From: Aurifilum marmelostoma
Lineage: Eukaryota; Ascomycota; Sordariomycetes; Diaporthales; Cryphonectriaceae
Direction: 5' to 3'
DNA: 64,000 nucleotides
NCBI GenBank assembly: GCA_027559495.1
Contig: JAMXSV010000010.1
Location: 1,364,001-1,428,000 of the forward strand
The translations under genes were made by a program, and so were the position numbers. How positions within the stretch are numbered: position 1 is the first letter of the stretch; each line of letters begins with the position of its first letter. The notes beneath the pieces were generated by a model. It made no database searches and was not told the origin of the DNA. It was given only the letters and a program-made list of their open reading frames with translations. Shown one piece after another: positions 25,801 to 37,372 of this stretch.

Positions 25801-26131
25801 GAGCTGGAGGTTTGAAGCTTGGGTTGCAGGATGTCTTCTGGTAAGAGTCGATACAATGTATTGTAACACGAGTACCTGGGCGGCTCGGACCCTGATCACT
25901 GCGGAGGTTTCCATTCTGGACCATAGAGAGAAATGGTGAGGACCGATCTCCGGGCCTGGAGAAGTTGTTTAATATTTAATATATACAGAGTAATTATCAA
26001 AACACTTATGTTGTCGCTCAACACACTTGCATCAAGAGCAAGTCCAATGCAAGATATCTTGGGCGTATAAGCATCGAGAGCCGAATCATCCCCTCTGCTC
26101 CATCCCCAAGATCAGCGGCAGCGCGTTGCAC

Positions 26132-26803
26132 TTAGAGAAGCGCAGACAGGACGCTGGTAACAGTGCCCAGAACGGAGTTCAGGAGACCATCAACCTCAGT
26201 AAGCAGTCCACCGACAACGGCGTCCAGAGACTTGACCAAGCTTCCGAGAACGACCATGAGGGGCTTCAGGATGGCTTGGAGGTCGGCAACTGTTGATGAT
26301 CAGGTTAGCCAGCAGTCTTTATGAGTAATTAGGTCGGAATGAATATCTTACCGAGGCCAAGCTTGTTGACGACAGACTTGACAGTGTAGGAAATCTCAGA
26401 GACGAGGCCCAGAACAGTTCCCAGGACCTCAGTTCCATCGATATCCCAGAACTCGTTGGTGGCAGCAGCCTTGGTGGCCGCGTGGAGGGTGTCGGTGATG
26501 GCTTCCAGGTGGGGAGACAGGGCCTGGATGGCAGCGGTCTGCTGCACCACGGTGGGGTTCTCAGCCACGTTGACGACGGTGGAGTCTGGTTGAAAACGGT
26601 CAGCATTCTTTGTGCTTCTTAAAATAGAATCCCACCGTCACTCTAGACGTACTGATGGAGGAGGTGTAGGTCTTGATAGACTGCGTCAGAGTGCTGATGG
26701 TGATGGTGGTGTCGCGCTCAACGGGCAGGGCACCAACGCGGCCGGTGCTGGCGGCGAAGGCGCCGGCGGCCAGGGAGAAGAGGGAGAAGAAAGAGGCCTT
26801 CAT
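26132..26803 (-). CDS. Small secreted helical protein
   Basis: Three exons (26653..26803, 26352..26585, 26132..26289), with introns of 67 and 62 bp in matching phases, give 180 residues. The second intron has a GCTAAC branch site. The first ~18 residues (MKASFFSLFSLAAGAFAA) are a clear signal peptide. The mature part has no cysteine and is built of amphipathic helices rich in Val, Leu, Ser and Thr (LGTVLGLVSEISYTVKSVV; LLNSVLGTVTSVLSALL). The layout resembles fungal cell-wall or hydrophobic-surface-binding (HsbA-like) proteins, but I cannot see a decisive motif. Secretion is well supported; a role at the cell surface or as an effector is inference. Its three-exon structure in phase strongly argues that it is a real gene. 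Confidence 0.75.
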
Positions 26804-27912
26804 TTTGATAGTTTTGAAAGAATTGAAGTGGTAATTAGCACAAAAGAGTGACTAAAGTTGGGATATATTATTAAGTGAGTGTGAAGAATCGATGCAAAGT
26901 GCAAGATTGTTTGAAATGATGGTGATGCCGAGAGTAAAAGTCGTCAACTGAAGGCCGAGAGACAATACATATTTATATTTGCTTCATTGCCCAACAAGCC
27001 CCCTTCCATGACCTCATTGAGGCCAGTGTCGATTGTATCCAACATGACAACTCCGTCACTATGGGGGCTTTGGGCCCAATTGGTGTGTGATGCTCCCAAA
27101 CCAATCTCCCGTAGAGTCTGATGGGCAGGGAGCCAGCGCATCCATCCGCTTTTTCTTTGACCACGGTGATGCCGAACATGTGCAACAAGATTCAAGAAAA
27201 TAGGGAATGTTTCTGAACGCTCTGACCAAGGGGGCATGACTTGGGCAGATCGCTGTAGAGATTCTGGACATTTTGTGGGTCTCGTCACTCGCGAGGATGA
27301 TCCCAATGAAAGCAACAACTTGATCAGCCACATACAGGCCTGTGGTCCAATTCAACAATAGGGACATCATACATTATGCACAATCCTCACCCTCATCAAA
27401 CGCTAATTCCTAGAGGGCACCTCCCGGAGTAAAGGAAGAGATCTTGCTCGCGCGGGGATCCCGATGGAGTCCATCTCTCAAGCTGCAGAGGCAAAACGAC
27501 CTTATGAGGATAATATGGCACAAATCGGATTCGACATGTGTCATGCAAGCCTCTGAGCATACTCCACAAGTTTGAGATGTCATAATAACAAGACGCGTAG
27601 ACCAGGTACGTTACTGTCTGAAATGTGTGTGTCAATGCTGAGGATGCCGATTTGGCCGACTCGGTCTTTGGCCCTGTTGCTTCAAGTGAATTGTTTCGTG
27701 ACCTGGACTTCATATGTTAGATGGCATATGACAAACGAAAAATTCATATTTGCATTACACTTATTCAGTCTTCAGCGAGCATGATTGAATAGTATGATGG
27801 TTCGTATCTTTGCATTTCTTCCACATCCCGAAAAGCTATGATCAACAGCGCGCTTTGTTTCTATCCCGCGTCTCAAGAGATTGACAGTATGCATTGGCAG
27901 ACCAGAAGGTGC
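26804..27912. other. Intergenic, no supported gene
   Basis: Upstream of the minus-strand secreted-protein gene and downstream of the broken GST gene. Open frames of up to 129 codons on the minus strand show no motif. Confidence 0.5.
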
Positions 27913-29002
27913 TTACTCATAACTGGCGTGGTCTGAAGGCACGTCCACACCGTCAGCTGCCCATTCAGCTGTGGCTCCCTTCATCATCTGGCCACCGTAC
28001 TTCCGAATTGTATTGTAGAACTGCTGAGTGTCGGGATCGTGTTTCGACACAGCCTCATCGCTGAATAGGTACGGGACCGGAACTTGAAGCGCTTTCTGGA
28101 AAGCAGATTTCTATAATAGCTTATCATGCCATGCCTTGACGTGAGGATATTCGTTGATTACTACGCCGCACCACTTGTTCTAGTGCGCGAAGATGAAAAC
28201 GGCAATATCGGCGACGGTCAGACGGTCTCCGGCAGCGAAAGGAGACGCAGACTATGCTCAGAGTGAGTATTAGTGAAAATTTATATATCTGCCGTCAGAC
28301 TTACCAGCTGCTTGTCGAGTCGAGTACGTGGATGAGGCGTCGGCATTCAGCTGTATAGCGCCATGATGCGAATGGGACTGGCTCGGGAGCGTACCGATTG
28401 AAGTAACAGTCTTGCCTAAACATCGGGCCGTAACCAGCGACCTGCCAAGAGAGCTATGCGAGGAACTGTCAAATTATGTTCGTCTTTTTTTTTCTTTTCG
28501 GAAGAACATCTTTCTTTCTCCCACTAATTGGTTGTCTTTCTTGCTTTTGAGACAATAGAACTCATCTTCGCTGGTGGGAGGCGTCTTACCCGGGACAGCT
28601 GCGTCCAGTACTCGGGAGTACCGAACGGGTACGAGCATTTGTGTTCCTTGTCGGATTCACTCGCAATGTATAACAGACAAGCGGCGCTCTCGAACACAGT
28701 CACGGACGAGCCATCTTCCTTGACATGCACGATAGCAGGCATACGACCATTCGGGTTGATAGTCGCATACCAGTCCGCCTTGGGCTCCTGAGCACCCATA
28801 TCTAGATGGATATAATTGTACGGAACGCTGGTAGAGCATTAGTCGATTAATTATATAGATTTTTACACCAAGTTTTCGTTAAGCAGTGCTTACCCAAGAT
28901 CCTCCGCCGCGATGACCAACTTGACTGCCCCGATTCACTGAGACGCAGCCATAAATGTTGGAACCCCGGCTTCGGAGCTTTTTCGGTAGGTATAGCAGCC
29001 AT
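27913..29002 (-). pseudogene. Glutathione S-transferase (Ure2-like), broken by stops, duplication and frameshift
   Basis: Read from the ATG at 29002 to the TAA at 27913, the region spells a fungal GST in pieces. The N-terminal thioredoxin-like part includes VKLVIAAEDLG, spliced to VPYNYIHLDMGAQEPKADWY, then NPNGRMPAIV and FESAACLLYIAS. The C-terminal part includes QVAGYGPMFRQ, RYAPEPVP, AAGDRLTVADIAVFIFAH and YPHVKAWHDKLL. It cannot be translated intact. In-frame TAG codons lie at 28454-28456, 28180-28182 and 28111-28113; a 5-bp tandem duplication (GTCGA twice, 28314-28323) shifts the frame; and the first exon needs at least one frameshift to reach VKLVIA. Splice sites are still recognisable. 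All three stops fit CpA-to-TpA changes. The intact ancestor would have conjugated glutathione to toxic compounds in the cytosol. Confidence 0.88.
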
Positions 29003-31380
29003 GGTGTCAGATATAGATTGGGAGGGAGGAATATCGGTGAGACCAGATTGATAGAAGTTTGGCTGATCCCTTATGAGTCGGTTCCAAATGATGAGCTTTT
29101 TAAGTTGAGGGTTGAAAGGCCACAAAATCCCAATTGGAAGGGCGGCAGGGGGGGGGACGAGCGGTTGGAAGGGCAGGTAAATAATAAGCATGGTCTGATA
29201 GTTCTGCAACGTTCTTTGTTAGTTGTGTTGGGGGCGAAAATATGTGGCGTGGTGAGCGCCAACCATTTTGGACTAACATCAATCGATCAACATATGAGCC
29301 TCTTCACCACTAGACCTATCGCAATTGGTATCCTACTAAGTAGTAAGGCCGACAAGAACGTGCGCAATGCTTGTAAATCGGAATAAACACTTCAACATCA
29401 TGGCAACATTGCGTGCTGCGCGGTCGAGTCCTTGTCAGGGTCCACATGCAAGCACTGGCTTGACTTGACAGCCACGGTAAATTCCGCGCCCTTCTTGCTT
29501 TCTTCTTTCTCCTCACCTCCAAGATCGTCAGCCGGTCGGTCGCTTGATAAAATCTAGTCGGAAAATTTGGACGTATTCTCCGGGAGGAAATCTCCTATCA
29601 AAGTGAATGTCACTCTCTTTCATCAAGCCTGCTTTGGGGCTTGGGAATCTGCACCCCACCCATCCATCCACTTTACTATACAAAAGACTGGTGGACTTCT
29701 CTCCATCGCGTTGGTCCTTGCTGTGCTGTGCGCTGGTATTCGTTGTAACAAACCAACGGTCAAGTAGTTGAGTGACTCAGCATTTCCTTCATTTCCCTAA
29801 TTACTACCAACGTCTCTCAATTTTCCTTCGGCGGGCGTAAGCGGGCGATCAATGCTGCATCGCATGCAAATCAAACAGGAATAATTTCTACCCTGGTAAT
29901 CACCCTAATTAGTCGGGGCCACTTTGGTTGGGCCTCATGAAGCCGGTGGCCTTTATAGCACCCCCGCACTGAAAAGTATGCTCCACTAAACATCTCTCCC
30001 AAAATATTGATCGTTGAGAAAGGACGGAAGGAGTCGGCGGTACGCCAACAGTGGTTGAATGCATGAGTTCTCAGCCTTCACGTACACAAACATCGGTTAA
30101 CATATAAGAGTTGACAGCGAGCAGAAGTTTTGGAAGCAAAAGACTGCATGCAGGTTTGATCTCACTGCCAAATGCTTATAGTTGGTGGTCGCTCGTTGAA
30201 GACATTGGGTCCGGCCCGGTTTGTAGTCATCCGAACAAAGTACGCTGGCCTCCTATAAAGCACCCACAGGCCCGAGGCTTTGGGACATCTCAGATGAACG
30301 ACCAAGGCTGAAACGAAATTGTCAGAATCTCGCCCGGACGCCTCTGGGTCTACTTATGGTTGGGTCTCGAACGTGTCATTGGGATGACTGACCCCGGTCC
30401 TCGTAAAGACTCGCATTGAAGATAACTTCTCACATAAGCTTCCTCTGAAATCGCTCGCGGCGTGTCCCTCTGGAGACCTGAAACCTGCAAACCAGTTCGT
30501 TGACCGGGGTTTTGAATCTGGCCTCTGGCCGGCCAAGCGTGAGATTGCGGAGCATGCCGACTTCTAGATTCATATTGCAAAGTCTATGGAAGTTAGGGAT
30601 AGTGACCATTTCTTGCATAGCATGAAAAGTTTCAACTCGAGGGAAGAGAGAGAAAGTGAAAGAGAGGAAAAACAAGAGGAAAGAAGAGAAGAGAAGGGAA
30701 TGTGATCAACAATAGTCACCACAATTCGCCTGGAAAGCTTGATCCAATAATACGCGTTTGCCTGCTAGAGCTGCCAAATCGACGGAACACAAGTGATTAC
30801 AAGGCCCGGGCTCCGGGTTGCATTATAGACTCCCAATGGATTCCTCCATTAGGACAATTTCCGTCTTCATGAACTATGCTTTAGGGAAAGCGAGTCTTGA
30901 CTTTTCTAGCCTCGATCAGTTGGGGACTACAATCAGACCCATACAGTGGCCCGGGGGCAGGCCGCCCTGTCGGTCGCGGACCGTCCTCCTGTAGTAATAT
31001 TACTACATGTGCTGTGGCCGAGAGAGACCTGCAACGATCTTCCCATAGTATTGAGAACACAAATTCGAAGAGCATTTAGTATATAGTAGAAGAGGTTGCA
31101 CCGAGTAGCCCTTGAAATTCGATGAAATGATATCTTCGATCGCAACGATCCAAGTATCCTGACCAAGGTCCGCGCGCCCTTGACTTCCTGTGTGCACATC
31201 AAACGATCCGTCATTCGCATTTTGGTCTGCAAATTTGGAATCGACGAACTTCTCAATTTCTGGGGTTTCTCTCTCAGCCTAGTCAGTCAAACCAAGTATG
31301 CTTCATGTTGCTAGGCGAGTTTCTGACCCGCTCTTAGGTGCAAGTTTGTCCAACATAGACATCGAGAACGCTTTTTCACC
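29003..31380. other. Intergenic, 2.4 kb, no supported gene
   Basis: Lies between the GST pseudogene (start side) and a plus-strand small gene. Short frames only, none with motifs. Confidence 0.5.
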
Positions 31381-31923
31381 ATGTTGGACCACCACGCTAG
31401 AATGTGGGTTGATCAAGCCCACGCCGAGACAAAGCACATCCGCCACACTCCCCCGACACAAGTCCGACACATGTCATATCCAACACCCCCAAGCCAAACC
31501 CGTCACATATCCTACGCCACGCCCCCACCCAGCATCCCATCAAGGAACTCGTCGGTTAGGTCGAGCCACCAAGACTTTCAGTGGCTCAGCGAGCTACAGA
31601 GCCACGCCTCAGACTACGAGTACCTCAAGCCGCTCCTGAGAGACAGGCGGCTGGAGCTGCAGCAGCGCCAGGCACAGCTGAACTTCTGGACACGCGAGAT
31701 CCAGGACCGCCAGAAACAGGTGCGGGACTCGAACTTCTCCAACGGGGCGCAGAGGAGAGAGCTCCAGGTCCAACTGCAGACGCTCCTCCGCGACTGCGAG
31801 GTAGCCCGTCGCGACTATCAGAAGCAGCAGGCTGAGTTTGAAAGGCTGAGCAGGCAGGTTCAAAGCCACAGGGACATCATCGACAACCTCATGCAGAAGC
31901 TCAGGATAATGATTTCGTCCTGA
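31381..31923 (+). CDS. Coiled-coil protein of unknown function
   Basis: A single 180-residue frame from the ATG at 31381. Residues 1-60 are His/Thr/Pro-rich with tandem-like segments (RHMSYPTPPSQT, then RHISYATPPPS). Residues ~62-178 are strongly charged and Gln/Arg-rich with heptad spacing (LRDRRLELQQRQAQLNFW; QLQTLLRDCEVARRDYQKQQ), which predicts a long coiled coil. The strand choice is supported by the low-stop, repeat-containing N-terminus and helix-forming composition. No domain is recognised. It sits in a gene-poor accessory stretch next to a HET gene. It could be an orphan gene; low-complexity composition keeps the confidence moderate. Confidence 0.5.
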   Translation: MLDHHARMWVDQAHAETKHIRHTPPTQVRHMSYPTPPSQTRHISYATPPPSIPSRNSSVRSSHQDFQWLSELQSHASDYEYLKPLLRDRRLELQQRQAQLNFWTREIQDRQKQVRDSNFSNGAQRRELQVQLQTLLRDCEVARRDYQKQQAEFERLSRQVQSHRDIIDNLMQKLRIMISS

Positions 31924-32329
31924 ATGTCTGTTCGGACAAAGTAATGGGAGAAGGAGCTTGGTATGAATCAGTAATAGATGAGTGTCTGGACACACATAAA
32001 TCAAGGACCCGGAGGAATTTTGTATGATTTGTTTGATGTCTAAACGGTTGATAATTTGGAATCAAAGCATCGCGGTCTTGGGCCTGCGCAGATACGAGAT
32101 GATTCCCGCTGAACGTGATAGTACCTTAGTTTTGAAGCTTTTGCGGACACGGAACCACTAAGCATAAGCAGTCCCCGAGGTTCTGCGGGTCTCTGGGTAG
32201 CTGAGACTGTCGGGAAGTCAGACGATCGCCAGTCCCTCAGAATTGGCTGTACCTATATCTCCCCACGGGCACGACCGGGCTATGCAAGCATTCAAGGCTT
32301 TACTAACCCACTCGCCCTCCATCAAGAAG

Positions 32330-35300
32330 CTAGAAGAGAATGATGGTTTGCGGCTTCCAAGGAGAATCCTTTAGATAGACGGCGCCGAGTAGCTCATAAG
32401 GGAGAGACCCTTCCAAGTCGTCCTGGTCTCCACCCATCTCATTGGGACGAAACTCGTCGTCTCTTCTAAGGTAGCAGTCTCCAATCAGCTCAAAAGCAGG
32501 TAAATATTTGCCCTTAAACCATGGCTGTTCCAATTCAGAAATTGGGTGGTGGGAGGCAATGTCCCTGAGAACAAAAGGCGAAGGACCGCTCGGGAATGTG
32601 TGTACCGTATCGCCTGGCTGCATTGACACCGGCCCCAAACCGGTTGTGCCTGTCTCAGACACGAAGAAGACACGGCCATCCGTTGCCAGCTCGATAGCTT
32701 CGAGAAACGGGCTCGGTGGCGCAAGGTTCTCGGAGACGTTTGAGACTGACGCCGCGAAGTTCGAAGAAATGCGCAAGGTCTTAACATCTTGGTCCCCATC
32801 CCTTTGTGATGAGATATGCACAGCGTTGGTCTGCAGGCAGATGCTCTCAAGCCAGTCGATCAGCGGTCCAAATTCAGGAAGAGAGGTTCCACCTGTGATG
32901 GTTCGCGCAAAGTCCATAAGGCGTTGAGAATCCAGCCGTACTTCGTCTGATCTTTCCGGGTTTGGGCCTTCGGGCCGCGAACCCATGAGGTACATCCACT
33001 GCATCAATGCGTGCGTTGCTGCCCGTTTGTCTGACCACCCAAACATTCTAGGACCGATCTGCTTGACGACACCAAGAATTACGGTCTGCAAAGTAAGGAT
33101 TCGTTCCGGATGATCAAGGCACAGGTCTATTGGTGGTGCCGCGCTCCATGAGTCTTCTATGTCCACTTGCTGATCCATAGTCTGAACAGTGCTCATCCAG
33201 GAAACGCTCCCCTGGAAGCTATAGGAAGATCCGAACAGCTCTGACGGGTTGATACTGTTCTCTGTTATATCTATTTCACTGTTAGAACATACTCGGAAAA
33301 TCTCGAGACGAGTAGTATGACCACGGCAACCCCGGGGGGGGGGGAGGGGAAGAATGTCTGTTTGTGAATAAGTTCTCTCTTCGTAAGCTCCGTAAATCTT
33401 TAGACTTGCTAACATACGGAGGCAAAGCGGGTGCAGACACTGTCTCGACGTCTCCAAGACCAGCGTCGACCAACGAAGGCAAAACTCCACGATCTCAGCC
33501 AGGCTAATCTCTTAGGGACACATACCGCAGAATGAAGCAAGGATCTTGCACTTGTTAATGATGCTCTCAAGAGAATGTTTGACCCCCTGTTGCTTGTGGT
33601 ACTCTTCCATTCCTGTCATTGGTATGGACCTGTCACACATCTCGTCGGGGTAAAGATGGGTCCGAAGCAGAAGTGATTCAAGCCAGTCAACTTTAGGCTG
33701 GATTTGAACCATCGACAGCGAGCCCAGACGTCGACCGATGCTTGACAGGATAGAACTGCCGGCCATCCAAGAACTGCTCCGATGGCTTCTAGTGGCCTCG
33801 GAGCACCGTATGCAACGATCTCGGGGCGAACTGTGTAATTTTCGAATTCGTGACTGGCTCGAACACCTCCTTTCTGGTAGCTGAGCTGAGGTCTCTAAGA
33901 ACCACTGAAGTATATTTTTGCAGTGTTCGCAAAGTCCAAAATGGGTTATGGCCGTCAATCGCATTTCAAGACCCCTAGTGTACCAGTGCAGGGGTGTAAG
34001 CAATGTCCAGGGTAAGTGCCGTTGTCGTTCACGTAAGCTATCCGTAAGGCGTTCCATTTCGTCTGCAACGGCAGACCAATACTCACTCTCTTCGTGAATA
34101 ACTGTGAGTGTCCACCTAGTCTTTGCGTTGTGGGTATCGAGGGCGGCGATACGACGTCTGTCGGCCACGTCAATCCCATGACTCCAGTCTGGGATCCAGG
34201 ATGGGAGGTCGCCACGATTCTTACGTTTCTGGTCACCAGCCCAGCAGGTTAGGTTGGGTCTTGAAGTGGTAGAACCTAGGAGGGTTTTCCTATAGACCTG
34301 AAAGACGTCGAGTGTGTAGTCTGGTGTTATTGTGTGCCCCGGTTTTGCAAGACTGAGGAGGCCATACACCTTATCGCGGTCATCAGTAGCTTCGCGGTTC
34401 GAGAATTCCTGGAGAAGATGGGCGAGATCAGTCCCCCCAGATTCATGCCATCTTTGTCGCGTCCGCTCGAGGCTGGACAGCTGGATGCTGAGAAGTTCGA
34501 GGACCTTCAAGTTCTCTGGCTCCAGCTCTGCCAGGCCTGTTGTAGCTCTGTGGCGAGAAGACATAATTTGAAGAGCTCCGACGAAGACCTCCCAGCACGC
34601 AGAGACGGTGCCGTATTGCACGACGACGCTTTTGCTCACAGCGACTTCCTGCACTACCCAAATCCTTTTCCACCATGGACAGACCAGAAAGGACTTGAGG
34701 CACTCGAATAAGTGCCTCCTGACCGCTTCATCTAGTCTTAAAATTTCACGACTGAAGTGCTCGATCTTGTGTTCGTCCGAGTAGAGCCGCAGCAAGCTGA
34801 CCGCGCAGAGGCTTGCGATGGCCGGCGCCTTTAGTACCTTCAGCTTGGCAGAGCGACAGGTCTCGATGAATTCGACGAGAAAGTCCTCGTCTCGTTCGTC
34901 TCCAAAAAGCTGCCTGTTCGGACAATCTGGTGGCTCTGCCAGATCCGAGCGCTGCATCCTGTGACTACGTCCGTCACCCATGAAAACGATGACCTCGTCT
35001 GCATGCTGGTATATTAACCGCATGAGCCTGACCTGCTGGCTCCTTTCTTCATCATCATTTTGATTGATACACTAGGCTTCCATTAGCAAGGCACCAAAGA
35101 AGCAGATGGAGGCGATCGCGATCATAGCGAGAGAATGAAGGGAAAGGAACAAAATACAGAAGAGCCAGCCAGTCGTTGGTGGGACGAGGGGGCTCGACAA
35201 CATATAACTGGAAAAGTAGAAACCCACTAGTGCGTCGATCCATATGACAACGCTGTGATCGGGTTGACGTAGGTAGCGAAGAGCACAGAACAGGTTGAAA

Positions 35301-35569
35301 GTGATCTCCACTGGGTGGTCCTCGACATGGATGATATCTTTCACGACAGAGGAACCCCACACGTAGGAGAGCGTCTTGTATGAGCCAGCCTTCGAGTAAT
35401 CGGCAAGCTCACGGCGAACAAGCTTGCATTGTATCGGATCTTTCCATTGACCAGGAGAGATGCTGACAACACGAAACTGATTGGGCTTGGGCAGCTTTGC
35501 GTATATGGATTCAGTGGGCAGTTGCCATATGGCCGATGCTAGTACTGTGTTGAATTCTGGGGAGTTCAT
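32330..35569 (-). CDS. HET-domain (heterokaryon incompatibility) protein
   Basis: Exons 35228..35569, 33526..35071 and 32330..33270 give 942 residues with all phases closed. Introns are 156 bp (35072..35227, GTGGGT...CCTAG) and 255 bp (33271..33525, GTATGT, branch TTCTAAC, ...AATAG). The HET core is clear: YKTLSYVWG (about residue 70), then VVIWIDAL joined by splicing to CINQNDDEERSQQVRLM, LIYQHADEVIVFMG, and WWKRIWVVQEVAVS. TDDRDKVYGLLSLA is the usual downstream motif. The C-terminus has the typical closing signature of these proteins: GRVFFVSETGTTGLGPVSM, PFVLRD and FELIGDCYL. HET proteins act in the cytoplasm in non-self recognition and can trigger cell death when different strains fuse. 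The partner is not evident here. No separate STAND or repeat domain is seen. Confidence 0.92.
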
Positions 35570-36255
35570 GACTGTTCACGTAAATCATTAAGTGTTGAAG
35601 ACATGATATGAAGAAGATCAATGGGAATCTGAAGACTAAGGCGGGACAGCAAGTGAGGAACACCGGCGAAAAGAGAGGGGAAACAAAAAAGAAAAAAGGA
35701 AAAAGCATCACTTGTAGCCTCATAGATAGGGTGGTCAGCCAGGCTCTGGCGCCAGTGGCTGAGCCTTCCGAAGGCCTGTCGTTGGAATAGCACTACAAAA
35801 CAATGCAATCTAAGCCTCAAAAGAGGCGCAGATGGTGATTATGAGGCGCATCTGAACGTGCGAGAAGTTCCGACCTCCACAAGTGAGGTTAGCCATGTGC
35901 ACAGAGGCCTGGGCAGCAATGTCTGGCTTGTCGTTGGGCGTTTAGAACCCATTGCAGGTGACCGCGGCCGCACGGGACTGGGGCCCCTGGCTGGAGTCCC
36001 GCGCAGGTGGCCCCAGCCACTGACACAGAGGTGTAATAAGTACGCACGCACTATACTTCAGTGGCCGGACCTTTGTGCCATGCGCTCTGAGCTAGGATGG
36101 CCTCGCAGCCAACGTCAACGCAAACAAACGTTACGAAATGGTCGCCCGAAGTCCAGCTTTGCATAGCGAATGTAAGGCAACGGCAAGCCACCACGCCCCG
36201 CCCTTCTCCTTATCGTTTCATGTACATAGCTCTTGATTTTCAATAAACGGCCATC
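35570..36255. promoter_or_regulatory. Divergent promoter region between HET gene (-) and GCR1_C gene (+)
   Basis: The two start codons (35569 on minus, 36256 on plus) face away from each other across 686 bp, so both promoters must lie here. No element can be named with confidence. Confidence 0.4.
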
Positions 36256-37372
36256 ATGGATCACTTATATAGCCACCCCACTCGAGCTCCTGATGGTGAT
36301 GACGTCTCTGTCAAGCGACCTCTTGAGGACGAGGACGAGGGGCTTGTCGATCTGCACAAGATTCCTCCCAAGCGGCAAGCCGTCGAGCGCAGTCTTCCCA
36401 ATGACCATGAACCCGCCTTTCCTACGTCTTCAGAGCTCGCAGTGAGTCCGCTCTTGGGGAAAAGCCCCGATGAGCTGATATCCATCATCCATAACATGCA
36501 AGCAGCCCATACCCAGCAGGTCGCCGAGCTTCGAGATCAGTATGCCGTCGTCAGCACCCAGCTCGAACAGATGAAGGGCCTACTCAACTCCTATCTGGAT
36601 TCTCAGGCGACACATGTTCAATGTCTCCAGCGTGTGAGTCTCCTCCAGTCCACAGCCCTCCCTGAAACGAACTGACACAACCATCTGCCGGCAGGACGTC
36701 GCTTCCATCATGGCCCCCCCACCTCCTGCGCTGCCACCAGTGACCCTCCACGAGACAGCTGGCGCGAGCGTATCGTCCATCGTCGCTCCTCACCGCGCCA
36801 ATCCCACGCCCATGCCGGCCGCAGCACCTGTTCTCGCGAGAGGTCCGAATCCGACACCCACGCTCTCCGGAATACCCGGCGCCGGATCCCCATCCGTCCC
36901 AACACCAAGCTCGACCGTCCCCAACAGCTCTGCGCCCGCCCCTAAGCCGCAGAGCGCGGTCGAGCTGAGAATCATGCCCTCCCCAGACCCGGGCCAAGCC
37001 CCCACGGTCGAGCCGAGCGTCCTGACCACGGTCGCCGAGGTCTGGGAGGAGTACCGCTACGGCCGCGCCGGGAACCCCTCGCTGGAGTCCCTCGACGCGG
37101 CGTGGGGCGCGCGCTGGCGCTTGAGTCCCAGAATCCGGCTGTGGTACGGCCGGCATAAGGCGGTCGTGGATCAGATCAGGAAGTACATGGCCGACGGCAT
37201 CGACGAGAATTCCGCCGTCATGGAGGTCGACAAGATGCGCCATGGGCGGTCCCTGCGCTGGCTAAGCCGCATCCTACTGGACGACCGGCGGCAGGCCAAG
37301 AAGCAGTGGAAGGGCGCACAGGAGGCTGCTCTTGCGGCCAAGCAGGCCATGCATGGCCCCCAAGGGGTATGA
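36256..37372 (+). CDS. GCR1_C-domain DNA-binding protein
   Basis: Exons 36256..36633 and 36695..37372, with a 61-bp intron (GTGAGT, branch AACTGAC, GGCAG), give 351 residues. The N-terminus is acidic with a KRPLEDEDEG stretch. Residues ~85-115 (QVAELRDQYAVVSTQLEQMK) form a short coiled coil, a likely dimer contact. A Pro/Ala/Ser-rich linker follows. Residues ~238-305 carry the GCR1_C pattern: TVAEVWEEYRYGRAGNPSLE, then a WGARWR element and RIRLWYGRHKAVVDQIRKYM. This domain is known from yeast Gcr1, a transcriptional activator, and is widespread in filamentous fungi, often in variable gene families. The basic C-terminal helix (RRQAKKQWKG) may add DNA contact. Targets are unknown. A role next to the HET gene is only positional inference. 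Confidence 0.82.

Noticed and set aside
33512..33514. In-frame TAA inside the HET gene, first read as a RIP nonsense mutation
   Set aside because: A 255-bp intron with consensus donor, branch and acceptor removes it in phase and joins two parts of a normal HET protein.
36584..37243. 219-codon minus-strand frame rich in Arg and Gly
   Set aside because: Antisense to the GCR1_C gene, whose domain and intron are well supported.
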